From an uncultured Sphingomonadaceae bacterium (GTDB lineage: Bacteria; Pseudomonadota; Alphaproteobacteria; Sphingomonadales; Sphingomonadaceae), in contig CANNCV010000001.1 of assembly GCA_947503245.1 (NCBI GenBank), forward strand, positions 991,501 to 1,055,500: 64,000 bases of DNA, in the 5' to 3' direction. Both the position numbers and the translations under genes were made by a program. The notes beneath the pieces were generated by a model, which was not told the DNA's origin, made no database searches, and was given only the letters and a program-made list of their open reading frames with translations. Positions 38,922 through 47,824 of this stretch are shown piece after piece. Numbering within the stretch: position 1 is the stretch's first letter; each line of letters begins with the position of its first letter.

Positions 38922-39662
38922 CTAAGCGCCAAGGCTGTCAATCTTCCTCTCAATACCGGTCCATAATTGCCGATAGGCTTGATTAACCGGATTGTTGGCT
39001 GATGCAAAACTGCCCAAGGGCGCGCGCTTCATGGCCATTTGCTCTACCAGACTGGCATAAGGAATAACAGGCCAGTCGGGATGGTCGTCCAATGCCTTTT
39101 TGTGCTGCGCCCTGCGGCGGTCGACCATGGAATACACCGGCAGCATGGGTGCATGTTTGCCTGAACGGCCGTCCAAATATTCCTGCACTTCAAAAAAAGC
39201 TCTTTGCGACAATAGCGACGGAATAACCGGCACAATGACAAGATCCGCGGCACGCAATATTTGGTCACTTGTTTCGGTCAGGCCCGGCGGGCAGTCAAGA
39301 ATGATGCGGTCATAATCTTTGGACAAAGCGGCCAGCATCTTTTTCAGATATTTCTTCTTATTGATATCAAAGAACATCCGGTTCAGGCCGCGCAATGAGG
39401 AGTCTGCGGCCAATATGTCGATATTGGGGACAGTGGATTTGCGGATCAGCTTTTGTGCGGAAACGCTTTTGGTAAAGACGCTCTGCGCTTCGTCTTTCAG
39501 CTCTTTGTCCTTGCCGATTAAATAGGTGGCTGCCGCTTGCGGGTCGAGATCCCATATAAGTGTGCGCCTGCCGCTGCCATTGGCTGCGCACCACGCCAGA
39601 TTCACGGCAGTGCTGGTCTTACCAACGCCGCCCTTGAGATTATACACCGCAATAGTTGTCAT
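38922..39662 (-). CDS. Orphan ParA-family ATPase
   Basis: 246 residues with the deviant Walker A KGGVGKTSTAVNLA, DLDPQAAAT, and the switch DCPPGLTETSDQILRAADLVIVP. This is the ParA/MinD superfamily, which positions DNA or protein complexes. There is no parB, no parS cluster and no replication gene beside it, so it is not the chromosomal parAB. A 22-base inverted repeat lies 49 bases upstream. The C-terminus has an Arg/Lys-rich segment MVDRRRAQHKKALDDHP that may contact a surface or partner. Cargo is unknown. Confidence 0.85.
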   Translation of the reverse strand: MTTIAVYNLKGGVGKTSTAVNLAWCAANGSGRRTLIWDLDPQAAATYLIGKDKELKDEAQSVFTKSVSAQKLIRKSTVPNIDILAADSSLRGLNRMFFDINKKKYLKKMLAALSKDYDRIILDCPPGLTETSDQILRAADLVIVPVIPSLLSQRAFFEVQEYLDGRSGKHAPMLPVYSMVDRRRAQHKKALDDHPDWPVIPYASLVEQMAMKRAPLGSFASANNPVNQAYRQLWTGIERKIDSLGA

Positions 39663-39710
39663 AAATATGTCATATCATAATATATGGCTAGTGAATAGCA
39701 AAGACAGTGC

Positions 39711-39732
39711 TCCAAAATGTACCAATTTTGGA
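39711..39732. promoter_or_regulatory. Perfect 8-base inverted repeat upstream of parA
   Basis: TCCAAAAT (39711-39718) and ATTTTGGA (39725-39732) are exact complements across a 6-base spacer, 49-70 bases before the parA start. It could be an operator, a ParA-partner site, or a hairpin. No second copy was noticed. Confidence 0.45.
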
Positions 39733-39785
39733 CTCTGCCTCACGGCTAATATGGCCTTTACAATTCGGCGCGATGGAGTCGTCGA

Positions 39786-40832
39786 TTATTGCTCTTTCGG
39801 GCTGCTCGCGGCGCCAATTGCGGCGCGTGCCTTTTCAGATATAGATAAAGTAGCTCCTGGTGTGACTGATGGTGGCGGTGTGTCCAAACCTTTCGCCTTT
39901 AACCAGGAGTCGACATCTTTGGCAGTTCTCTCGGCATCCTCTTCCATAGGAATATGCCCAAGATCGCCGTAAATCACCAAATTGCTATCCGGAATATGTT
40001 TATCGAACCAGCGTGCTGCATCCACTGGTATCAACTTGTCCTGACTGCCCCATAATATCAATGTCGGCGCATTTATCTGAGCGATGGTCTCTGGCGTAAG
40101 CGGAGTGCGTGCTGCCTTGCCACGATCCAGCGTTGCCTGACGGTTGCCGGGGTAGCGTAGTAAGTTCCAATAGCGATCAACCTGCGCATCGGTCAGTGCT
40201 TCTTTATCGGCTACAGACCCTTCCAACGTGCTAGCGATGATGCTGCGCGGAGTGAAGACAGTGATAAAGGGCTGAACGATCGGGCTTTGCGCAAGGCGAA
40301 AGCCAATGGGTATGCTGCGCGGCGCGGCAGATGGTGCGCCTGAAGCATCTACCAAAATTAGACCTTTTACGCGTTCCGGATAGGTCAAAGCATGGGTCCA
40401 AGCGACCCAGCCGCCCATGCTGTTGCCTGCGACCAGATAGTTGCTGACGCCCAGATGATCCATGACCATAGCTGCGGTGTCAGAAAATGCCTTACCGCTA
40501 TAATCCCCGCTAATATGAGGGCCGGTGAGGCCGTGGCCCGGCTGGTCATAGCGGATAATGCGATAATCATCACCCAAAGCATCGGCCCAGCCTTCCCATG
40601 TGTGGAGTGAAGCGCCCGAGCCATGGATGAGCAGCAATGTCGGCGCGTCACGAGGGCCTGTATCGCGAATATGGACAGTTTGACCATTTGGCAATTCAAC
40701 AAATTGCGATGGTTCACCCGCATATTCCGCGCGCAGTTCAGCGACATCACGATCAGGTGCATAGCCCCAGATGCCAAGGCCGATAATTGCGACAATCAGC
40801 AAGATCATAAGGTATTTCAGAAGTTTCAACAT
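39786..40832 (-). CDS. Membrane-anchored alpha/beta hydrolase
   Basis: 348 residues with an N-terminal anchor (residues ~4-25, YLMILLIVAIIGLGIWGY), so probably facing the periplasm. The fold is clear: LIHGSGASLHTW, nucleophile GNSMGG, acid region LILWGSQDKLIP and catalytic His in LGHIPMEE. The C-terminus has a Pro/Ala/Ser tail. Substrate unknown. ATG at 40832 is preferred over a TTG at 40838 because AACGGA lies seven bases upstream. It is 57 bases after arsC on the same strand. Confidence 0.86.
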   Translation of the reverse strand: MLKLLKYLMILLIVAIIGLGIWGYAPDRDVAELRAEYAGEPSQFVELPNGQTVHIRDTGPRDAPTLLLIHGSGASLHTWEGWADALGDDYRIIRYDQPGHGLTGPHISGDYSGKAFSDTAAMVMDHLGVSNYLVAGNSMGGWVAWTHALTYPERVKGLILVDASGAPSAAPRSIPIGFRLAQSPIVQPFITVFTPRSIIASTLEGSVADKEALTDAQVDRYWNLLRYPGNRQATLDRGKAARTPLTPETIAQINAPTLILWGSQDKLIPVDAARWFDKHIPDSNLVIYGDLGHIPMEEDAERTAKDVDSWLKAKGLDTPPPSVTPGATLSISEKARAAIGAASSPKEQ

Positions 40833-40889
40833 TGCCAATTCCGTTCTCTACCGCGCAGTATAATATGGGAGCCGTATTTGCCGAGCGGC

Positions 40890-41240
40890 CTATAAAATCT
40901 CGTGAACAATGTCCTGCGGGCGACAAAGGCGCACGCCTTTTTCTGTTTCCACCAATGGCCGGTTTATCAAAATGGGTTCTTTGGCCATGGCATCCAATAT
41001 CGCATCGGCAGAGGCATCATCTTTGGTCAGGCCCAATTCTTCAGCAGGTGATCCACGTACGCGCAAACCCTCTTGCGGTGTCATACCGGCATCGCGGTAT
41101 AATTGGGCCAGCTTGTCGCGGCTGGGCGCTGTTTTCAGATATTCGACAACGGTCAGTTCAACGCCTTCACTTTCCTGCAAAATGGCCAGAGTTTTGCGGG
41201 ATGTACCGCATTTCGGGTTATGCCAGATTGTGGCCTTCAT
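40890..41240 (-). CDS. arsC: Arsenate reductase, glutaredoxin type (ArsC/Spx family)
   Basis: 116 residues. The active-site Cys is in HNPKCGTSRKTL, and VEYLKTAPSRDKL and RVRGSPAEELGL (Arg substrate contacts) match the ArsC branch. Reduces arsenate to arsenite using glutathione and glutaredoxin. There is no arsB, arsH or arsR beside it, so it may instead be one of the many ArsC-like proteins of unknown substrate. It is divergent from the TonB receptor and upstream of a hydrolase. Confidence 0.85.
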   Translation of the reverse strand: MKATIWHNPKCGTSRKTLAILQESEGVELTVVEYLKTAPSRDKLAQLYRDAGMTPQEGLRVRGSPAEELGLTKDDASADAILDAMAKEPILINRPLVETEKGVRLCRPQDIVHEIL

Positions 41241-41376
41241 AGTTGTTCCTTTACTGTCTAGCTGCTTATGTCTGCCGGTTTATGCAGCCTTTATATCATG
41301 CGCAAGCATAGCACCATCTCAAGCATTATCCTGCACAAAATTTGGCCTTTTCATTTTTCTTGAAACTTTCTTTTGC

Positions 41377-41398
41377 TTTTAAGAATGATTTGCATTAG
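41377..41398 (+). promoter_or_regulatory. Fur-like box 1 upstream of TonB receptor
   Basis: The core AGAATGATTTGCATT (41382-41396) is nearly identical to the box before bfd (13 of 15 positions), and lies about 85-100 bases before the receptor start. Confidence 0.55.
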
Positions 41399-41408
41399 TC
41401 CCTCAATT

Positions 41409-41433
41409 TCTAATGAGAGTCGCTTGCAATAAG
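41409..41433 (+). promoter_or_regulatory. Fur-like box 2 upstream of TonB receptor
   Basis: AATGAGAGTCGCTTGCAAT (41412-41430) is a second, weaker Fur-like dyad, about 30 bases from the first. Two adjacent boxes are common before iron-uptake genes. Confidence 0.45.
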
Positions 41434-41479
41434 AGCCTAATGGCCGATTGCTCCAGAGGCGATAAAAGGGAAAGTCATT

Positions 41480-43723
41480 TTGAAAATGTCCATGCGTTCA
41501 CTGTTATTATGTACTGTCGGCACAATGTGCTTCAGCACAACTGCTTTTGCTTCTGACAAAGTGGGTACCGCCCCTCCGCAAGCGACTTTGGGGGATGCTG
41601 CTGCACCAGAACAATTACAGGATACAGATGATCAATCCGCCATATTTGCAGCAGCCGATGGGCCGCAAGCATCAGATGTCGGTTCTGATGATGAGCGCAT
41701 TGTTGTGGTCGGTCAGGTACTCTACGCTGACGAGATTAATGCGGTAAAGACACCGACGCCTATTATTGATGTGCCGCAATCATTATCGATCATCACGCAA
41801 GACCAGATTATCTTGCAGGGCTTTGATAGCATCAGCGATATTGTGCTTTACACGCCCGGCGTTACCCAATCACAGGGTGAGGGGCACCGTGACGCGGTTG
41901 TCTTCCGCGGTGTGCGTTCCACCGCCGACTTTTTTATCGATGGTGTGCGCGATGATGTGCAATATTTCCGCTCTTTCTATAATCTGGAGCAAGTGGAAAT
42001 CCTGCGCGGCCCCAATGCTTTGCTCTTTGGGCGTGGCGGCACTGGCGGCATTTTGAACCGCGTCACCAAAAAGGGTGTGCTGGGTGATCAATTTGTCGGA
42101 TATAATGCTTCCGTTGATACATTTGGCGCTTTCAATCTTCAGCTAGACGGCAATTTTGCATTGGGTGACAATGCCGCGCTGCGCATTAATGGCGCTTATG
42201 AAAGTCTGAACAATCATCGCGACTTTTTTGATGGTGATCGTTTTGCCATTAACCCCACAATACGCTTCCAGGCTGGCCCGTCGACCATTGTCGATCTGTC
42301 CTACGAATATATTAATAATGAGCGCTTTGTGGATCGCGGCATACCGGCAGGCGCGGATGGTCGCCCAGCGACCGAGTTGGAAGATATTGTCTTCACCGAC
42401 CCTGCCAACGCCTTCTCTACTTTTGAAGCGCATGTGCTGCGCGCCAATGTACAGCATCAATTCTCTGAGAACTTCAAAGGCAATTTCATCGCGTCCTATG
42501 GCGATTATGATAAGGTCTATTCCAATCTGTTCCCGACCGCTTTTGATGAAGCGGCAAATACGGTCACGCTGGATGGTTATATCGACACCACGCAGCGGCA
42601 GACTTTGACTTTGGCCGGTAATCTGGTTGGTGATTTTGAAACTGGCGGCATTGGCCATACGCTCATTTTTGGCGGCGAATTTCTTGATACCGTCAACAAT
42701 AATGACCGGTTCAACGCGTTTTTCGATACTACGCAGGATGATATGGAGAGCTTCATAGCCAACCGTCCGCTTGCGCTAAACAATTTTGTCGGCGTGAACG
42801 CTGCGGGCAACCCGACCAGCTTTGCTTTTTCAGATTTGAACGACGATACCGAAGCTGACATCACGGTCTTTTCTGTCTTCATTCAGGACCAGATTGAGGT
42901 TACCGATTGGCTTGATCTGGTAGTGGGCGGCCGCTTTGACAGCTTTGATATTACCGTCGACAATGTTGAGACATTCATCAACACCGGCCAGCGTGACATA
43001 TTAACGCGTACGGATGAAGAATTTTCCCCGCGTCTGGGCATCATTTTGAAGCCGCAGGAAAATATTTCCATTTACGGCAGCTTTAGTGAGAGCTTCTTGC
43101 CACGCTCGGGTGAGCAATTTGCTGATATCAATCCACCTGATGACGCTCTTGCCCCGGACACCTTCCAGAATTTGGAACTGGGCCTGAAATGGGATTTCAC
43201 TCCAGGGCTAAGTTTCACAGCCGCAATCTTCCAAATTGAGCAGGAATCGCCACAAGTGTCTGATGATGATGTCGGCACATTGGATGTTATTGAAAGCGAT
43301 ATTCAGGGTTTTGAGGCGCAAATTCAGGGTTATCTGACTTTGGATTGGTTTATCTCGGCTGGTTATAGCTATCTCGATGGCAATCAGGTTGATGATTTTG
43401 GTGTTGAAGGCAATCGCCTGCGCGAACTGCCAGAGCATACATTCAATCTGTGGAGCAATTACCAGTTTACCGATGCCTTTGGTCTGGGTGCTGGCCTGAC
43501 TTTTCAGGATGAAAGCTTTGCAGATAATGCCAATAATACAACATTGCCCAGCTTTGTGCGTGTCGATGCCGCGGCTTATTATAATGTGAACGAAAATCTG
43601 CGCTTTCAGGTCAATATCGAAAACCTGTTTGACACAGATTATTTCCCCAATTCCCATACTGCCAATAACATCACTGTGGGCGCCCCCCTCAATGCACGCT
43701 TTACAGTGACTGGCAGGTTCTGA
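41480..43723 (+). CDS. TonB-dependent siderophore receptor
   Basis: 747-residue outer membrane receptor of the FhuE/FpvA-type siderophore group. Signal peptide to about residue 25 (ends AFAS). A short linker carries a TonB box candidate DERIVVVGQ. The plug domain has TPTPIIDVPQSLSIIT, FRGVRSTADFFIDGVRDDVQYFR and VEILRGPNALLFGRGGTGGILNRVTK; the C-terminal barrel ends in RFTVTGRF with the terminal Phe. The TTG start has AGGGA 9 bases upstream; ATG at 41486 is the alternative. The siderophore is unknown. Two Fur-like boxes precede it. Confidence 0.92.
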   Translation: MKMSMRSLLLCTVGTMCFSTTAFASDKVGTAPPQATLGDAAAPEQLQDTDDQSAIFAAADGPQASDVGSDDERIVVVGQVLYADEINAVKTPTPIIDVPQSLSIITQDQIILQGFDSISDIVLYTPGVTQSQGEGHRDAVVFRGVRSTADFFIDGVRDDVQYFRSFYNLEQVEILRGPNALLFGRGGTGGILNRVTKKGVLGDQFVGYNASVDTFGAFNLQLDGNFALGDNAALRINGAYESLNNHRDFFDGDRFAINPTIRFQAGPSTIVDLSYEYINNERFVDRGIPAGADGRPATELEDIVFTDPANAFSTFEAHVLRANVQHQFSENFKGNFIASYGDYDKVYSNLFPTAFDEAANTVTLDGYIDTTQRQTLTLAGNLVGDFETGGIGHTLIFGGEFLDTVNNNDRFNAFFDTTQDDMESFIANRPLALNNFVGVNAAGNPTSFAFSDLNDDTEADITVFSVFIQDQIEVTDWLDLVVGGRFDSFDITVDNVETFINTGQRDILTRTDEEFSPRLGIILKPQENISIYGSFSESFLPRSGEQFADINPPDDALAPDTFQNLELGLKWDFTPGLSFTAAIFQIEQESPQVSDDDVGTLDVIESDIQGFEAQIQGYLTLDWFISAGYSYLDGNQVDDFGVEGNRLRELPEHTFNLWSNYQFTDAFGLGAGLTFQDESFADNANNTTLPSFVRVDAAAYYNVNENLRFQVNIENLFDTDYFPNSHTANNITVGAPLNARFTVTGRF

Positions 43724-43728
43724 TGATG

Positions 43729-43785
43729 TGCGGCATGTGATCGCCGCATATTATCAACATTAGGGCCGTTTGGCCGCTTTATTCA
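43729..43785 (+). terminator. Possible terminator after the receptor gene
   Basis: TGCGGC (43729-43734) and GCCGCA (43743-43748) form a small stem followed by TATTAT; a second stem GGCC-GTTT-GGCC with CTTTATT follows. Termination here is plausible but the T runs are weak. Confidence 0.4.
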
Positions 43786-43882
43786 GGGCTATTTGCCACT
43801 ATCTTTTGGTGCTTATGCTGCGAACAAACCGGCTCAAACGGCCTATTTTGTTTATCGCAAGGGCTAACCAAATATCTAATAA

Positions 43883-44455
43883 CTAGCTTTCACTATCTGT
43901 TGCTGCTGGTTCTTCTGGTTCCGGCATGCGCAGTGAAGGCACAGCTTTTGCGGCATCTTCGGGAGATATGCCCGGCGGCGGTGCGGCTGATATCCGCTCT
44001 TCGCGCCGCATAACGCGCCCTGCGCGCTTAATCGCTTCATATAGGCGCGGATAAACACCGCATCGGCAAAGATTGCCTATGGCTTCGTCAATGTCACGGT
44101 CGCTGGGATCATCACTTTTTTTCAGCAATATGGCCGCAGCCATCACCATGCCCGGGGTGCAGAAACCGCACATAATGGCTTGTTCTGCAACAAATGCCTG
44201 TTGCACAGGGTGGCTACGGTCACGGCTGAGCGCTTCGATGGTGGTCACAAATCGCCCCTCCACCTCCTGCAAAGTCACAAGGCAGGAGCGAATGGCCTCT
44301 CCATCCACCTCCACCATACATGCGCCGCAATCACCATTGCCGCAACCATATTTGGTGCCAGTCAGATTAGACGCATCGCGCAAGGCCCAGAGCAATGGAG
44401 TCTCTGGTGCCATCTTATATTGGACCGGACGGTCATTGATGGTGAGTTTGGTCAT
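43883..44455 (-). CDS. Solitary 2Fe-2S subunit of the xanthine dehydrogenase family (IorA-like)
   Basis: 190 residues. Plant-type 2Fe-2S site CGNGDCGAC...C near residues 38-58, then the helical second cluster site CGFCTPGM and CRCG, as in the small subunit of isoquinoline 1-oxidoreductase and related molybdenum hydroxylases. After residue ~145 the protein has a Pro/Glu/Ala-rich tail not seen in most relatives. The molybdenum subunit is not adjacent, which is unusual. The neighbour on the same strand is a class II aldolase gene, 87 bases upstream. Confidence 0.85.
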   Translation of the reverse strand: MTKLTINDRPVQYKMAPETPLLWALRDASNLTGTKYGCGNGDCGACMVEVDGEAIRSCLVTLQEVEGRFVTTIEALSRDRSHPVQQAFVAEQAIMCGFCTPGMVMAAAILLKKSDDPSDRDIDEAIGNLCRCGVYPRLYEAIKRAGRVMRREERISAAPPPGISPEDAAKAVPSLRMPEPEEPAATDSES

Positions 44456-44542
44456 ATAATGCCGGTATCGCCCCCAATGATAGCAATGCCAAATGGGTAT
44501 TTGCGGTCAGAGCAACAAACCATATGGATATTCGCTGCTGGC

Positions 44543-45304
44543 TTAATTGCGCCAGCTATCGTCAATCTTGTCGACCAAACGAACCATGGCGGCAAAATCT
44601 GGAACGCCGGGGCCGCCAGGGGCTGCGGCTTGACCGATATCGCGCTGGTGCACGTCGATAACATCCTGCCCAACCATCAGGGGTGTACCAACCGATGCCG
44701 TGGCCAGCTGAATCTCGCATGCCCGTTGCAGCGCCCAATAGGTTAAAAAAGCCTCTGGCAGGGTCTTGCCCATGACGACAGGACCATGGTTTTTCAGCAA
44801 TAGAACATTTTTGTCGCCGATATTTTTTACCAGCCGTTCGCCTTCTTCTGAGCGCACGGTCACGCCTTCAAAATCATGATAGGCGACCTGACCGACAAAG
44901 TTACAGGCGTAGAAATTGGTGGGCTGTAAACCTTCTTCGGTTGAACAGACCGCCATAGTAGCCGTTGTATGTGTGTGGATGATGCAATGCGCATCAGGCC
45001 GATTGCGATGGAATACGCTATGTTGAGTAAAGCCGGCCTTGTTAACCGGATAGAGCGAGCCATCAAGCGTATTGCCGTCCAGATCGATCTTGACCAGATT
45101 GGAAGCACATATTTCAGAGAAATGCAGACCATAGGGATTGATAAGAAAAGCGTTATCTTCGCCCGGCACTTTCAATGTGATGTGATTGAAGATCAGCTCG
45201 TCCCAGCCCATCATAGCGAATACGCGGTAACAAGAGGCCAGCAGCTTGCGTGCTTCGCGTTCGTCTTTGCTCATTTCGGGTGCGGTTTTGATTGCGGTGG
45301 CCAT
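44543..45304 (-). CDS. Class II aldolase/adducin family protein
   Basis: 253 residues with the fuculose-aldolase fold. Zinc-binding histidines are in HTHTTATMAV and LLLKNHGPVVMG; the residue equivalent to the catalytic Glu is not obvious. EELIFNHITLKVPGE-like start (here WDELIFNHITLKVP) is typical of the adducin-like bacterial group, whose substrate is often unknown. It precedes the IorA-like gene on the same strand. Confidence 0.85.
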   Translation of the reverse strand: MATAIKTAPEMSKDEREARKLLASCYRVFAMMGWDELIFNHITLKVPGEDNAFLINPYGLHFSEICASNLVKIDLDGNTLDGSLYPVNKAGFTQHSVFHRNRPDAHCIIHTHTTATMAVCSTEEGLQPTNFYACNFVGQVAYHDFEGVTVRSEEGERLVKNIGDKNVLLLKNHGPVVMGKTLPEAFLTYWALQRACEIQLATASVGTPLMVGQDVIDVHQRDIGQAAAPGGPGVPDFAAMVRLVDKIDDSWRN

Positions 45305-45672
45305 GTCATTCTCCTGCGCGGCGCTATATTTGCACTTACCTTATGCAAGGGCAGAGCAATCGGCAACTGCGTATTTCATGTCTTAATCGGCTATAAGCAT
45401 GATGGCCGACGCCAAGGTGACAGCGAAAAAATACACTTTGGGGTCGAAAATGCTTGAAAAAGCCCCATATGTAAGTAAGACGCGCAGCATTCACGGAGCT
45501 ATTAAGCTTGGCCGTGCATGATTCTTTGCATCCTGATATTTTGGTGCCAAGACCTTTGGGCAAGAGAATATCTTTTGTTATCATGCATTTGGTTTTGCAG
45601 CTTGCGATATGGGTTGGGGCGGTTTGCTCGGCCTATTGACGAAACAGATTTTGAACGGAGCGATTGAGACTT
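45305..45672. other. Gene-free stretch with a hairpin
   Basis: 368 bases between the aldolase and rpsU. Only short frames, none convincing. A hairpin lies at 45492-45516: CACGG pairs with CCGTG and an inner AGCT-ATTA-AGCT pairs within it. This could belong to a leader or small RNA; no terminator or promoter can be assigned with confidence. Confidence 0.4.
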
Positions 45673-45879
45673 ATGCAAATTACAGTTCGCGATAACAATG
45701 TAGACCAGGCGCTGCGCGCCCTTAAAAAGAAATTGCAGCGCGAAGGCGTTTATCGCGAAATGAAATTGCGTCGTCACTTCGAAAAGCCATCAGAAAAGCG
45801 TGCGCGCGAAAAAGCCGCTGCTGTACGCCGTGCGCGTAAGATGGAGCGTAAGCGTATGGAGCGTGACGGTACGAAATAA
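45673..45879 (+). CDS. rpsU: 30S ribosomal protein bS21
   Basis: 68 residues: [31 protein letters not shown]-type start seen here as [13 protein letters not shown], then the Arg/Lys-rich [15 protein letters not shown] tail typical of bS21. ATG at 45673 with the family start sequence; the frame extends three codons upstream. It ends at a strong terminator at 45901-45930. Confidence 0.95.
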   Translation: MQITVRDNNVDQALRALKKKLQREGVYREMKLRRHFEKPSEKRAREKAAAVRRARKMERKRMERDGTK

Positions 45880-45900
45880 GTTCGTCAGCAAAATACATTC

Positions 45901-45930
45901 AGATCAGGCGGCTTTTGCCGCCTTTTTTGT
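45901..45930 (+). terminator. Rho-independent terminator of rpsU
   Basis: GGCGGC (45907-45912), loop TTTT, GCCGCC (45917-45922), then TTTTTT. Confidence 0.9.
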
Positions 45931-46034
45931 GCGTTACATCCCCATGATGCATCATGATAACAATTAGGACTTGATTGCATCGCACCAGTCGGGGAAAAGC
46001 ATCGCAATGAATTTATTGCCTTAAGGGGGCCAAC

Positions 46035-46661
46035 ATGTCGGTAACACGCGTTCCAATCCAGCCTATCGCAAAAGGGTCTTTGACCAAATTATGGCTAGGT
46101 GTTGTACTTCTCATCCTTATAGGCGCGGGCCTTGCCTGGGTAACAACGGCAGCATTTCGCGGCACAAATGAGGTAGAAGTCTTTACCTTGCAGGAAGGCG
46201 AAGATTCGGCCTCTCCCAGCAGCGGTGACGTTGTGCTGGTCAATTATGAAGGGCGTTTGCTAGACGGCACTGTGTTTGACAGCAATCAGCAGGTTCCTTT
46301 CTCACTCGCTGGCAAAGATGATCCTGCGCCACCCCCATTTTTCCCGACAATCATTCCGGGATTGCGTGAGGGTATTTTGCAAATGAACCGCGGAGGTAAA
46401 TACCGCGTGGTCATTCCTTCTGAGAAGGCATATGGCGATGTTGCACAAGGCGAGATCCCTCCCAATTCCGATCTGGAATTTGAAATTGAACTGATTGATT
46501 TCCGTTCATTGGCCGAATTGGAAGCACAGCTTCGCCAGCAACAGCAATTGCAACAAGCGTTGCCGCCAGGCGTGGGTGGTCCTCCAGGCGGAATACCTGG
46601 TGGTCCGGGTGGCCCCGTAGGTCCAGTTGGCCCACCTCCTGGAGTGGTTCCTCCACAATAA
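46035..46661 (+). CDS. Membrane-anchored FKBP-type peptidyl-prolyl isomerase
   Basis: 208 residues. An N-terminal anchor at ~19-40 (WLGVVLLILIGAGLAW) places the FKBP domain (~62-158) in the periplasm: VLVNYEGRLLDGTVFDSN, FFPTIIPGLREGILQMNRGGKYRVVIPSEKAYGD, LEFEIELIDF. A Gln-rich link leads to a 30-residue tail of almost only Gly, Pro and Val (GGPPGGIPGGPGGPVGPVG), reminiscent of collagen-like repeats. The tail is unusual for the family. It stands alone on the plus strand and is convergent with the permease gene. Confidence 0.88.
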   Translation: MSVTRVPIQPIAKGSLTKLWLGVVLLILIGAGLAWVTTAAFRGTNEVEVFTLQEGEDSASPSSGDVVLVNYEGRLLDGTVFDSNQQVPFSLAGKDDPAPPPFFPTIIPGLREGILQMNRGGKYRVVIPSEKAYGDVAQGEIPPNSDLEFEIELIDFRSLAELEAQLRQQQQLQQALPPGVGGPPGGIPGGPGGPVGPVGPPPGVVPPQ

Positions 46662-46667
46662 AGATGT

Positions 46668-46697
46668 GGCGAGGCTCAGCCCTCGCCCCTTATTTGG
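46668..46697. terminator. Probable terminator between the FKBP and permease genes
   Basis: GGCGAGG (46668-46674), loop CTCAGC, CCTCGCC (46681-46687), followed by CCTTATTT. The stem is strong, the T run is broken. Confidence 0.6.
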
Positions 46698-46714
46698 CTA
46701 GCATATCGGTCCAA

Positions 46715-47824
46715 TCAAAACCGCATCAGCATAGATCGCGTTTTTGGCGCATCCTTATCTTGTGCTTCGTCCGCACTGCGGCGAGCACCGCGCTCCAAGG
46801 CGATTTTGATAACAGCAATGATCGGATCGGCTAGGGCCAGTCCGATGATGCCAAATAATGCACCGAACAATAATTGGGCGGCCAATACCAGTGCAGGGGC
46901 CAGATCAACGGTCTTTTTCGCCACCATGGGCACGATGATATTGCCATCAACTATCTGCACGGCCAGATAGACACCAAGCGCGTAAAGACCTGTTTCATAT
47001 CCGGTTGAAAACCCGACTGTTAGTATCAATGCGCCAGAGATAATCGCGCCGATATTGGGCAAAAATGCCAGCAGGCCGGTAATCAGGCCCAATAAGGCTG
47101 CCATTTGCACATTGCCGAGTGCCAGCAAGAACCATGTGCCAAAACCTTCGATAACCATGCCCAATAAGCGGCCAGCCAATAAGCGGCGCATGGTGTAACC
47201 AATCTGGCTCATCGTTTCGTAAAAGAATGTCCTTTGACCCATGGGGATCATCCACGCCATGCCGCGCTCGTAAAGTTTTGGTTCCATGGCGATGAAGATG
47301 CCGAGCACACACATCAGCACAAAGCTGGTGACTGCGCCTAAGACCGATGTAACAGCGGCTGTTAACTGACCGAGGCTGGCGAAAATACGGCCGCCCAATT
47401 CTTTCAGGTCGCCAGGCGTGGCCATGATGCCGGCATCTGCCGCCTGTATGCCCAAAAGGTCGATCTGTTGAGCGACAATGATTTGGAGCTTTGCCCATTG
47501 CTGGACAATTTGCAGATTGGCAAAGAACACGACCCCCACAAAAAACGCTGCAACCACTAATAGAACCAGAGCCAGCCTAAAGCCGCGCGCTATTGGCAAA
47601 ACCTTGCCGAGCAAGCGAGTCCCTCCGTCGAGCATCACAGCCACGATGAGGCCGCCAACAATCAGCAATAAGGGTTGAGCGAGTAATACGATCAGAGCCA
47701 GTGCAGCGGCCATACCGATCCAAATCGCAGCCTTTTTGGCTTCCTGTTGCAATAAGGGGTCGCGCAATTCGGTTGGGCCGGGCTGCTCTTTATTAACCTT
47801 GGGTTCTGTAGTTTGATCGGACAT
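46715..47824 (-). CDS. AI-2E family (TqsA/YdiK) transporter
   Basis: 369 residues with about eight membrane segments. Family landmarks are the amphipathic central region with LQIIVAQQIDLLG, then GLITGLLAFLPNIGAIISGA and the ending DGNIIVPMVAKKTVDLAPALVLAAQLLFGALFGIIGLALADPI. Substrates of the family are varied; no autoinducer role can be inferred. The N-terminal ~25 and C-terminal ~25 residues are charged and cytoplasmic. It lies downstream of lepB with a 107-base gap, where rnc and era often stand. Confidence 0.9.
   Translation of the reverse strand: MSDQTTEPKVNKEQPGPTELRDPLLQQEAKKAAIWIGMAAALALIVLLAQPLLLIVGGLIVAVMLDGGTRLLGKVLPIARGFRLALVLLVVAAFFVGVVFFANLQIVQQWAKLQIIVAQQIDLLGIQAADAGIMATPGDLKELGGRIFASLGQLTAAVTSVLGAVTSFVLMCVLGIFIAMEPKLYERGMAWMIPMGQRTFFYETMSQIGYTMRRLLAGRLLGMVIEGFGTWFLLALGNVQMAALLGLITGLLAFLPNIGAIISGALILTVGFSTGYETGLYALGVYLAVQIVDGNIIVPMVAKKTVDLAPALVLAAQLLFGALFGIIGLALADPIIAVIKIALERGARRSADEAQDKDAPKTRSMLMRF

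Noticed and set aside
44180-44746. A 188-residue open frame on the plus strand
   Set aside because: Antisense to the IorA-like and aldolase genes, no recognisable domain.
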